The translations under genes and the position numbers were made by a program. A stretch of DNA of 34,585 nucleotides, taken from Spirogloea muscicola. Taxonomy: Eukaryota > Streptophyta > Zygnematophyceae > Spirogloeales > Spirogloeaceae. Below, piece after piece: positions 14,586 through 24,852 of the stretch; the stretch's first letter is position 1; each line of letters opens with the position of its first letter. The DNA lies in assembly GCA_009602725.1 (NCBI GenBank), contig WELB01000135.1, positions 3,738-38,322 of the forward strand, written 5' to 3'. The notes beneath the pieces are model-generated. The model was not told the DNA's origin. It saw nothing but the letters and a program-made list of their open reading frames with translations, and did no database searches.

Positions 14586-16386
14586 CTATGTGCCAAACTC
14601 CTCGTCTGGCCGTCTGGGCCGCTTATACAAGAAAATGAGCCTGGATGCTATTGGGCGGTTGAGGAACTCGTGGTGGCTGCACACCCACTCTTCCGGAGCA
14701 AACTCTGCAGAGAAATTCTTGATTCTCTCGTACTCCTCCCTGCAAAAGCTCGCTGCTGTATGTCAAGTGCGTTCAACCAGCTGCCTTGTTGCAGCAAGGT
14801 TGGCCGAAGAAGTCGGCCAAAGGAGGCATAAGATGGTTTTCTGATGTAGGACTCGGGTTCAGGGTCTATTGTTGAGAGCCCAGAGACTACCTGCCACCAG
14901 GGTGGCCAATGTAAGCAATGATGCTGATGAGCCCGCCGGGTGCCACGACTACGGTTGCAGCTGCTAGGGCCTCCAATGTTGTGCCATCCCGAGTTATCAC
15001 CTCCTTATTGCCACCGGGGAGGTATCCCAGATTGAATGCTACCAAGCTGCCCAACAAACACCAACAGAGAGGCCCATGTTGTAGCTCTGGAGCAAGTCCT
15101 CTATATGCAACATGAACGTAACAGCACACTGCAGTGACTCTTATCAGGTCTGGTCGTTTTGTTGCCAACTTAAGGTACCCCTGCTTAGCAAGCTAGCAAG
15201 CTACCAAGCTACGCAGTAAATACTGCAATGAGCCACAATATGTAGAGTCGGAGCAGTATGCCAATTTGCACATAGTTGTGATCAGGTACCGCAAGTTGCA
15301 TCGACTCTCGTCACATCAAGCACAGCACCTAGCTGATGCAGGAGGGACGAAGTCTGCCAGCTTGCTGTGGCAGCTGTGCACCAGGGTCACCCTCTCCATC
15401 TGGCCAGCAGGTCAAAGCGAAGATTGTCAATGCGTCGATCACAGTTGCTGCAAATGCAATGCGCGATGCCTGACACAAGGTACAGAGACAAGGTACATTA
15501 AGCACGGGCAATGACAATTCGGTCATGGAACTTCTGCCAGATGCATCGTCCCTCTTTGTGATATGAGATATGAGATATGAGATATGTCAGCTTGGTGCAG
15601 ATCTTGGGCCCATCTCAGGCTTGCGAGACGAGCCTACCAGTTCGAATTACAGACCCTGATACAAGACCCAACTCCCATAACGTAAGACCCAATCCTATGG
15701 CCTACATTAGCAAAGAACGCTTTTCTAATAGAGGGCGCCCTGCATCACACCTCGGCAGACCTGAGGCTCCTTCCGAGCAAGTGGCGAGTGGACTCCAGCG
15801 CCGCCTGCTGGACGTCAAAGCCGACGAGGCGGCCAGCCGCCTCCTGCTCCTGATCTCGCCATGTGATGGCCAGCCTGGCCAGCTGCAGAGCATCATGGCC
15901 GTTGCCGCACGTCGCGTCCACGACGGTGTCGCCCGGCCTCACGACGCTCTCCCACAACCTGACTGGAGAAGCAGCGCACCACCGTCAGAAGACGCTCGAA
16001 AGCGCAAAGGGTCCTGGGTTCTGCACCAGCGCCACAACGCAGGGTGGCCTGGCGGCCGCCAACGACCAGGCAGGGCGTCCGCAGCAATGGCGGAGACGGC
16101 CGAGCACGACGGCGCAGAGGCCGGGCTGGGGCTCCGAGAGCAGGAGGCAGCTGCGGGAGCGCCGGAGCGCAGACCTGTGGGCGATGGCGGTGGTCCTCCT
16201 CCCGCCCAGCACCAAGGCGTCCAGCGCGCCGGGCGCCGCCGCCCGCAGGCCGCACCGGGCCNNNNNNNNNNNNNNNNNNNNNNNNNNNNNNNNNNNNNNN
16301 NNNNNNNNNNNNNNGGCGCCCGGGCGCCATGGCCGCGGCGCGGGGGGCCCTGCGGCGGGCCTGCGCCACAGCTGGCGCCGGAGCAT
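14586..16386 (-). CDS. YtqB/rRNA-methylase-like class I SAM methyltransferase, 5 exons
   Basis: Single-domain SAM-dependent methyltransferase of the putative rRNA-methylase (YtqB) family, whose plant members are predicted to be plastidial; the substrate is unproven. Exons (minus): 16175–16386, 15751–15958, 15329–15399, 14891–15046, 14586–14739, about 266 aa. Exon 1 encodes a basic, Pro/Arg-rich targeting-like N-terminus ([13 protein letters not shown]) and is interrupted by 53 Ns (16262–16314), so residue numbers are provisional. The core begins [23 protein letters not shown] motif I is [11 protein letters not shown] (about 83–93), followed by GFDVQ. The family signature [10 protein letters not shown] is at about 167–176, then [12 protein letters not shown] and a C-terminal [14 protein letters not shown]. 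All splice phases agree, and the frame is the same on both sides of the N-run if its length is right. Transcribed convergently with AOR copy 1. Confidence 0.9.
15560..15586. repeat. GAGATAT short tandem repeat
   Basis: About three to four copies of the heptamer GAGATAT run in tandem inside the intron between methylase exons 2 and 3. This is a simple microsatellite with no sign of function. Confidence 0.8.
16262..16314. other. Assembly gap (53 N) in methylase exon 1
   Basis: A run of 53 undetermined bases sits in extremely GC-rich sequence and falls inside the targeting-peptide exon of the YtqB-like methylase. The true gap length is unknown. Confidence 0.97.
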
Positions 16387-16499
16387 GGCCGCCGTGGGAG
16401 AGCCGTGAGCTCTCTCCCTAGCCCTCTGATTTGCGGCTGCTTAGCAGGGGCTACTGAGTGATTTGCAGCTGCTTTCTTTCTTTGTGTGCTTTGTTTTTT

Positions 16500-16800
16500 T
16501 AGCGCTTCCTCTGGCCCCCTTCTCGTACTTTGTTCATTCCTTTTTGGGCTGGCTTTTCCAGCCCCTATCCTCAATGGGCGAGCCCCTTCTTCTCCTCTCT
16601 CGTGCTGGCCGTGCTTTCTCTCGTGCTGGCCGTGCTCTCGCTGCGGCCTCCGGCTTTCGCCAGGGGAATAGCTTCCCGGCAGCTAGTCTGTCGGATCTGA
16701 GGCTACTCATCACTCGTACCTACTGAGTGATCCATCCTCCCCCTGTTCTGACAGCGTCGCCCGGCCCCTTTGTTTCGGCCTGTTTGCAGCGTGCCCTAAT
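16500..16800 (+). mobile_element. LINE 3'-end fragment with stem-loop tail
   Basis: A perfect 7-bp stem-loop GGGCTGG/CCAGCCC (16546–16552 with 16558–16564) is followed by a remnant of the LINE reading frame: GRALAAASGFRQGNSFP, then SDLRLL and a degenerate TRTY end (stop about 16726). A CCCGGCCCCTTTG-type UTR comes next. The phrase GRALAAASGFRQG recurs in at least three other places in the window. Stem-loop and coding tail are in the reverse order from a simple 3' end, so one copy's end abuts another. Confidence 0.65.
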
Positions 16801-16839
16801 GCCTTTCACCAGAAAGCTGGGCGAGCTCTAGTTGGTGGC

Positions 16840-18100
16840 AGGAGAAGAAAGAAAGTGCTCGCCCATAGAGAAGAGAGGCTGGCGAAGCCAGCCTAAAAAC
16901 AATGGACAATGTCCAAAGCCAACGAAAGAGGTGCCGAAAAAGGACTACTTCACCAAACACGACAACACACTAAGGAAGCTCAGTACCCGCGAGTGAGCAA
17001 CATCAGGTCAGGGTAGCTCGATGCGGGGAAGAAGTGGTACTCCCAATGGGGCAAGAGCTGCGAAAAGCCAGCCCAAAGGAATTGACAAAGGTTCGAAGGG
17101 GCCTAAGAGCGTTGAGCAGCTACAAAGGGGCCTGAGGATGCGATGGGAAAAACAGGGGGAGGATGGATCACTCAGTAATTACGAGTGAGGAGCCTCAGAT
17201 CCGACAGACTAGCTGCCGGGAAGCTATCACCCTGACGAAAGCCAGAGGCCGCAGCAAGAGCACGGCCAGCACGCAGATGCAGAGCGTGGGCCATGGACCG
17301 CTGGAGGGACACTGACAATCTCATCCGGTATACCTGAGCCCACGAGCCAGCTGCATTGAAGTCCAGCTGCATTAAAGTCAGCCGGCTCGCCACGCCGGCG
17401 GGATACAGCACGCCGCGCGAGCCTGGCCAGCAGGTCGAGCCACTGGGACCCGAGAGCCCCGTGCACGTCCACTGCCAGGGGAATGAAGTCATCTGCAGCC
17501 GGGTGGTCGGCGTGCTCGATGCGGGGAAGGAAGCACTCCGCCGAGACCCGGAGGCGGCGGCCAGAGCGCGTACTGCGCGCGTGTGGACTGCAAGGGCAAG
17601 GGAACGTTGGAACGATACCGCCAGGCGCATGCGAAAGACTTGGGCGAGCGACCCGGCGCCGTTGAAGCCGGGCAGCGCCCCGGGCAGACCCGGCCGCCCG
17701 TCAATAGCCAGACGGGCAAGCCGCTGGAGGAGATCCAACCAGCGGCTGCCGAACGCCCCGTGGACGTTGATCGCCAAGGCCGCGAACTCGTCGCCAACCC
17801 GGGTGGTCAGCGTATTTGCGCTCTTTGCCCCGGGCCGCCAGGCCTACCGCATGCCCTGCAAGCGACGCCGACCTGGTGGGGTTGCCGGAGTCGAAGCAGT
17901 CTGTTGTCACGACGTCGGCGATGATGCGGGAGCCGCCGCCGGGCGGGATAGCGACCAGGTCGGCGCGTCGGGTGTGGGGCAGGCCGTCCGCGCCCCGCTG
18001 CATTGGCATTACTGAGGAGTTTTCCACCGCCACCTTGAAGCCCGCCTCGATGAGCCAAGCACACAGTACTACTTTCGTGACTTCTGCCGATGGACGCTCA
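16840..18100 (-). mobile_element. Degenerate LINE ORF2 C-terminus with repeated 3' tails
   Basis: On the minus strand a frame reads WLIEAGFKVAVENSS, then RADLVAIPPGGG, RIIADVVTTD, ARGKERKYADHPG and, after a frameshift near 17800, INVHGAFGSRWLDLLQRLA and MRLAVSFQRSLA. This order (RADLV…DV.TD…RK.KY…G..G…LSV.LQR) fits the C-terminal region of non-LTR retrotransposon ORF2, after the reverse transcriptase. A second partial copy follows (VHGALGSQWLDLLARLARRA … MRLSVSLQRSM … LSDLRLLTRNY-stop, stop about 17172). Two stem-loop tails come next, at about 17055–17074 and 16876–16894. The reverse transcriptase itself is not present, and stops and frameshifts show that it is dead. Confidence 0.72.
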
Positions 18101-18124
18101 ATAACCAGTTACAGATCGGAAGAA

Positions 18125-18330
18125 CTAGAGGGTGGCGAGGGCTGTGAACAAGCCAGCCCACAATTTGGAAGGAAGAATGAGCACCGGTGTGGAGCACCGC
18201 CACAGAGGGAATAGGTGTTCATCGAGTGTTGGAGGTTTTGAGTGGCCAAGTACGAAGGCGAGCACATTGGCAGATGTACATCACCTGCTGCTAAGCTGAC
18301 CCGCTCAGTAACTACGAGTCAGCACAGAGA
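18125..18330 (-). mobile_element. LINE 3'-tail fragment upstream of AOR copy 2
   Basis: The stem-loop GGGCTG…CAGCCC (18139–18144 with 18154–18159) and a TAGTTACTGAGCGGGTCAGC box (reverse complement, around 18290–18315) match the fragment at 6420–6545 in the opposite orientation. It sits in the 5' region of AOR copy 2, where copy 1 has no counterpart, so it inserted after or during the duplication. Confidence 0.6.
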
Positions 18331-18600
18331 GGTCGCTACCTGATGCACGAATACTGGACGACAGTTGACAAGCTCTTGTGCCACCAGCTAAGGCTCGACC
18401 AGCTTGGTGCAAAGCGTGAGCCTGAGCTCGCTGCAAATAGGCTGACAAACGACTCGCAAAAGTGGCTGCCGCCACAGAAGCAATTTCGTGTATTTTGAAA
18501 CACAGGGAGCAAGCCGCTTTCGTATCTGGTCGGCCCAGCTGCGGACTTGCTTGTCAGTCACGTTCATCCAGCTCGCCCTGTCGCCGGGCCAGCTCCGGCC

Positions 18601-20383
<1,783 letters not shown>

Positions 20384-20406
20384 GTACTATACTTTCCTCT
20401 AAGATA

Positions 20407-20407
20407 N
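20407..20407. other. Single N at the AOR copy 2 / LINE boundary
   Basis: One undetermined base lies exactly where homology to AOR intron 5 stops and LINE sequence starts. It may mark a scaffold join of unknown size rather than one ambiguous base. Confidence 0.6.
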
Positions 20408-21420
20408 CTCTTAGGCCCCTTCGAACCTTTGTCCATTCTTTTGGGCTGGCTTTTCGCAGCCCTTGCCCCATTGGGAGTACCACTTCTTTCTCGTCTTTCT
20501 ATGTGCCTACATTGCTTTACCAGGACATTTGTAAGGCTAGAATTTGCCTCCCTTTCAATTTCATGCGCACCGCGCGCCTTCTCTCTTTGTATCGCCGGGC
20601 TGGTCGCGCCCCTTGCAGCACCCTCTGGCTTGCGCAGCGGGGTTGCTCTTCCAGCCCTTCGTCCCCTTGGCTGTGGACGTACACGGGGCTCTCGGGTCCC
20701 AGTGACTTGACCTGCTGGCCAGGCTTGCGCGGCGGGCTGTGTCCCGTAGACGCGGCGAGCCGGCTGACTTCAACGCCGCTGGCTCCTGGGCCCAGGTCTA
20801 CCGGATGAGACTGTCTGTATCCCTTCAGCGGTCCATGGCCACGCTCTGCATCTGCGTGCTGGCCGTGCTATCGCTGCGGCCTCCAGCTTTCGACAGGGGG
20901 ATACTTTTCCGGCAGCTAGTCTGTCGGATTTGAGGCTCCTCACTCGTCACTACTGAGTGATCCATCCTCTTCCTGCTCTACCATAGCCTCTTTAGTCCCC
21001 TTTGGAGCTGCTCCACGCTTTTTCGGCCCCTTCGAACCTTAGTCAATTCTTTTTGGGCTGGCTTTTCGCAGCCCTTGCCCCCATTGGGAGTGCCACTTCT
21101 TCCTCAGCTCATCTGAGTTCCTACTGCTGACACGGGGGTATTGAGGGCGCCCTGTCTGCCTAGCCTTTGGCTCCGTCATGAACACCTGTATGCATCTGGC
21201 TGGCGTTTCACAGCCGATTCTTTCTATCAGCAGCCGCATTCTCCCGGTCCCGCGTGCACCTTGCTTCGTTTCTCTCTCTCTACATTGGTCACAATGCACG
21301 GAAGACAACGGCTGTCCCAAACAAGGAAATAGCTCTTCCGGAAGCATGTCACTCACCATGCACTTGCTGACCCGAGGTTATTGAGCGCCTCCAGCTGACG
21401 TCTTGGAGACTGGTATCTTG
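20408..21420 (+). mobile_element. LINE 3'-end cluster (two stem-loop tails and a dead ORF2 end)
   Basis: It opens with a tail: GGCCCCTTCGAACC, GTCCATTC, then stem-loop 20443–20448/20457–20462. Next come a degraded reading-frame segment (RLEFASLS…[42 protein letters not shown]) with an in-frame stop and frameshifts, and a CTCACTCGTCACTACTGA end near 20957. About 95 bases later lies a second, nearly identical tail with stem-loop 21055–21060/21069–21074. A further coding-end remnant (MHLLTRGY-stop, 21384) closes it. Confidence 0.7.
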
Positions 21421-21499
21421 TACATTCCTCTGGCACTGCATGTCGATGCCCGCCGACGTAGTCGGGCGAGTAGCTAAGGGCATTCTAGCGTCCCGCAAG

Positions 21500-21660
21500 C
21501 CATCGTTGCATGCTATAGAATGCGGCTATCTCTGAGTCTGCAGCGCTCCCAGGCACTCGCGATACGCCAGCGTGCTGGTCGTGCATTAGCCCAGGCTAAT
21601 GGCTTCCGTTCTGATCACGAAGCGGGCAACCCTCTGTTGTAGTTGCTGTTTGTTCCTGTT
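21500..21660 (+). mobile_element. Divergent LINE ORF2 C-terminal remnant
   Basis: A frame reads YRMRLSLSLQRSQALAIRQ followed by RAGRALAQANGF and stops at 21640–21642. It parallels VYRMRLSVSLQRSM…RAGRALAAASGF of the other copies but is clearly more diverged, suggesting a second subfamily or an older insertion. No stem-loop tail is visible after it. Confidence 0.6.
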
Positions 21661-22469
21661 GTCATTGCCGTTCCATTGACAATCTGCGACAACCCGACAT
21701 CAAGGGAAAGACGTGCGGGCGCATGGAAAGAAAGATACTGCTCTTACAATGTACCCAGAACGCAGAAACTACACAATCGGAAATGATCAGCTGGTGTTGG
21801 CATTGAATATCTATCTGGCGGCATCAACAGCCCAGATATATGCCTGTCTGTACAATTACCATGTTCGTCCTTTCTAGCTGGGAAGAAGGGTGCAAATGAG
21901 CTGATAGATGATTCTATCATACCAACAGCCAGTAAGTCTTTACAACGACTTTCTGCAAAGTCATCTTCACAAGGAGATAAAGTGTACCTCTTGCCCAAAT
22001 GGCTATGAACTTGGTAGCTTGGTAAGTACCCAAGGCAGCTGCCGAGAAGGCAAAGCGTGCAATACTTCACAGTAGCAGTTTCGTGGGTTTCGTGGGTTCT
22101 TGCTGCTGCATTTGGCGCAACTAAGACCAAGCTGCCCGTCGTATGCAAGGGAAAGCTGGAGAGCAAGCCTGGAGGGCATGCGAGCCCAAATGCACTGCGA
22201 CAAGCAAAGTGGTGGTCCTGCCACGTATAGACACTTCTCAACGAAGATTCAAAGAATGTACTAGCAACAAGGGGATACTATTCATGACTCTAATCATGAT
22301 GCTAAAAGAATATCCTAAGCAAGAAAGAATTGGTGGAGGTTCAAGCTGTGCACTTCCCAGGAATTGGTCACAAAGAGCAAGGTATGCTAATGACATGGCA
22401 TGTAAGCCTGGAGGAGCAACTGCGTTACGATGTATTGCAGGAGGCAGCGCCTTGGAAGCACCTACTGAA
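21661..22469. other. Spacer downstream of the tetraspanin gene
   Basis: I see no recognisable gene, repeat tail or RNA. The part next to 22470 is probably the tetraspanin 3' UTR. A 165-codon minus-strand frame (21744–22241) has no motif I recognise. Confidence 0.35.
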
Positions 22470-24018
22470 TTAGGCAAAGCCCTTGGCATAACCACTCCTT
22501 TCCCCTCTCCGCGCGCTTCGATAAGCACAGCACCCGACGGAGTAGAGTACTATGATGAGGGCTAGGATGGCGAGGTTCACATATGCAATCAGACGCCAGT
22601 CCTTCTGTATCAAGTGGAGTGCGCCGGCCTTGCAGGTATTGCAGTCATAGCATAGCTCGTCCTGGCTGTTGCTCCACATGGAGCAGTCCGTGTCGTTGCT
22701 CGCTGCTGCGCCAACAGTGATCCAGTCTGTGGCATTGATGAACGTGAAGCCGCAAGCTGCTGGTGGCATACAGCATCCCGACTGCCAGGCAACACATTCT
22801 TAAACACAATGTCAGATTCCCATATGAAGGGTGAAACTTCCGGAGGTCCGTGCTGACATGTCGTGTTCGGCCGTTTCTACATACACATCAAGAAGAGAGC
22901 AGCCAGGAGGATTGCGCCAAGGCACCTGCACGGAAGAGAGCTTGGCGGCTGCCAGGATCGCATAGGTTGGGTATTTGTTGTCAAGGTTGGAGCAAGTCTT
23001 AGAATCCAAGATGCACGCCTTGATTTTCTTCCAGCGGCCAGCATTGTTGACCTGGGAAGAGCCAATGCATTGCGAGGGGTCAGAGCACCATAGCAGTAAC
23101 TGCTGAGCTTTCTCTCGTACAATCATAACTGCAGCCTAGTAGCTTTGTCATTGTGATCATTCTCAACTATTAGATGGCAGTGTGTCTGCTCGGTGCAGCT
23201 CCTGCAGGATCATGCTTGCATGCATACATGCAAGACATTCTGTCAGTGGCACGCTGACTTGCAGGTAATAGTTTGCAAAGCAAGATTCTGACTACCTGCT
23301 TCTGGAGCCAATCGCTGAAGTCACTTGTCTTGTACTGCTTGTACCCTCGTCCTGAAACGACTTCCCCAGCCTTGCTGTTGGTGACGAGGAATGAGAAAAC
23401 TGCACCATACCAGGCACTTCAGGACGTTGACATTTGACACGTTTCTCCCGTGCAGCAGCAGTTTCAGGTCCGGTCAAAACAGTCTGGAAGTCTTGGTTCT
23501 AGTGTCGGACCAGATTAGCGCGCAACAAGCCCAGTGTGAGAACAGTTCCGGTTCCAGACTGATTTAGAGCAGGAAACGAAGAGTCCAAGTCAACGAGGAC
23601 ACAGCGCGCGCACCTGTGAGGGCGGCCAGAGCGAGGACGAGGAGGAACATGGCGAGGCAGTAGAGCCAGAGGAGGGCGGAGGAGCCGTTGAGGGCGCCGA
23701 GGAAGCCCACGAGCGCGACGACGAACGTGGCCGCCCCCAGAATGATGATGGGCCACTTGAGCGCACGGATGCAGTCCGCGCCGTGGTCCCTGCACCGTCG
23801 GAGGCAAGAGCATGAGCGAGGCGGCCTGAAAATGCCGAGCCTGCGAGTCGAACCTGCGTCTCGAGACTGCGAATGCCGCTGTGCGCGGGCGCGGGCGGCG
23901 GCTCCCGGCCCGGAGCGGCTGACCTGGTGGCGAAGTAGATGCCGGTGCCGAGCAGCGCCAGGCCCAGCAGCATGAGCGCGAAGGTGACGAGCGCCGTCAG
24001 CTTCTGGCTCGCGGCCAT
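22470..24018 (-). CDS. Plant-type tetraspanin, 5 exons
   Basis: Four-pass membrane scaffold protein of the plasma membrane and endomembranes. Exons (minus): 23924–24018, 23614–23789, 23296–23399, 22926–23051, 22470–22781. Phases agree, giving 270 aa, the usual plant tetraspanin length. TM1 is ALVTFALMLLGLALLGTGIY. A short first loop with DCIRALKWPIIILG leads to TM2 (AATFVVALVGFLGAL) and TM3 (LLWLYCLAMFLLVLALAAL). The large extracellular loop includes DFSDWLQKQ, then W.KIKAC and the hallmark GCCMPPAACGF (169–179), ending CYDCNTCKAG. TM4 is YVNLAILALIIVLYSVGCCA, followed by a basic tail. The GCC motif and loop cysteines are intact. The start ATG is only 45 bases from an N and LINE sequence, so its native promoter is missing or displaced. 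Confidence 0.92.
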
Positions 24019-24062
24019 GGCCGGCGACGGGGGCGGGCGCGGCCGCGGCGGCGGCGGCGGCG

Positions 24063-24063
24063 N
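24063..24063. other. Single N at the tetraspanin / LINE boundary
   Basis: One undetermined base lies at the change from a CGG-rich stretch upstream of the tetraspanin ATG to LINE ORF2 sequence. As at 20407, it may be a join of unknown size. Confidence 0.55.
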
Positions 24064-24365
24064 CCACGTCGCCGGGTCCCTCGCCCAGGTGTTCAGGATG
24101 CGCCTCGCCATTTCCCTCCAGCGGTCTCTTGCGTTTGCCGTCCACCTACGTGCCGGCCGCGCCCTGGCGGCTGCCTCCGGGTTTCGTCAGGGCGACGTCT
24201 TCCCGCCCTCTAGCTACTCGGACCTGCACTTGCTGACTCGAGGTTACTGAGAGCCTCCTTGTCGTCTTAGCACTTAGTCTTCTGCTTTTTGTGCCATTCG
24301 GCTCCTTTTGTCATTGTCCATTCCTTTTGGGCTGGCTCCTCCCAGCCACCAGTCAATTCGGCCGC
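24064..24365 (+). mobile_element. LINE ORF2 C-terminus with stem-loop tail
   Basis: The open frame GSLAQVFRMRLAISLQRSL, then RAGRALAAASGFRQGDVFP, ends in SYSDLHLLTRGY and a stop at 24248–24250. It is the cleanest C-terminal end in the window. About 80 bases later come CATTGTCCATTCC and a stem-loop (24330–24335 with 24342–24347, GGCTGG/CCAGCC). The copy is 5'-truncated at the N at 24063. It lies in the divergent space between the tetraspanin and MMT. Confidence 0.72.
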
Positions 24366-24852
24366 GCTTTTCGCTTTTTAGACGGTAGTGGCCGGAAGGC
24401 GGTCAAAAGCCGGATACTGGACGGGAGGGGGTGCCCGAGGCGCGTCGGGGGGGGGCCCGGAAGCAGGACGGGTCCTGCGGGATGGGGGGGGGGGGGCAGG
24501 TCAATGCAGCGTTGACCCCTCCCACCCGCGCTTTGTCGGGCGGCGCGGCGCGGTTCGTCGGGCGGGCGCCGCCGGCGGACGCTCCCCCTCCGGGCCCGCC
24601 GACACGGGACGCGGCGTCACGCGCCGGGGCGCCCCGCTGGCACGGCTGGGCCAGGTCAGCAGCCACGTAGGCGCCTCCACGTCACGGGTCCGGGCTGACC
24701 TGGCCTGGGGGCAACCCACTGCTTCCTGCCCCTATCCTCAATGGGCGAGCCCTTTCTTCTACTGCTTCCTGGGGGGTCGTGAACCACGGCGGCTCGGCCC
24801 TGACCGCCGTTAGCCGCGGCCAGCCGGCGCGAGCCCCCGGCGCCCGCCCGCC
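24366..24852. other. G-tract-rich spacer upstream of MMT
   Basis: Very GC-rich, with long G-runs around 24447–24455 and 24484–24497. Near 24727–24757 a phrase (CCTATCCTCAATGGGCGAGC) matches 16563–16585 of a LINE tail. The remainder probably contains the MMT promoter and 5' UTR. The open frames are composition artefacts. Confidence 0.45.

Noticed and set aside
15577-16461. A 294-codon plus-strand open frame
   Set aside because: It runs antisense over methylase exons, spans the 53-N gap, is Ala/Arg/Gly/Pro-rich and has no domain. It is a GC artefact.
20414-21045. TTCGAACC boxes in LINE tails as tRNA-type B boxes (a tRNA-derived SINE)
   Set aside because: The reverse complement GGTTCGAAGGGGCC only partly fits the pol III B box, and I see no A box or cloverleaf at a suitable distance.
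21744-22241. 165-codon minus-strand frame downstream of the tetraspanin
   Set aside because: No recognisable motif, and the tetraspanin already ends with a normal tail and stop at 22470. Most likely 3' UTR or spacer.
24388-24813. 141-codon GC-rich open frame before MMT
   Set aside because: It is open because of extreme GC content; it overlaps G-runs and opposite-strand frames and has no motif.
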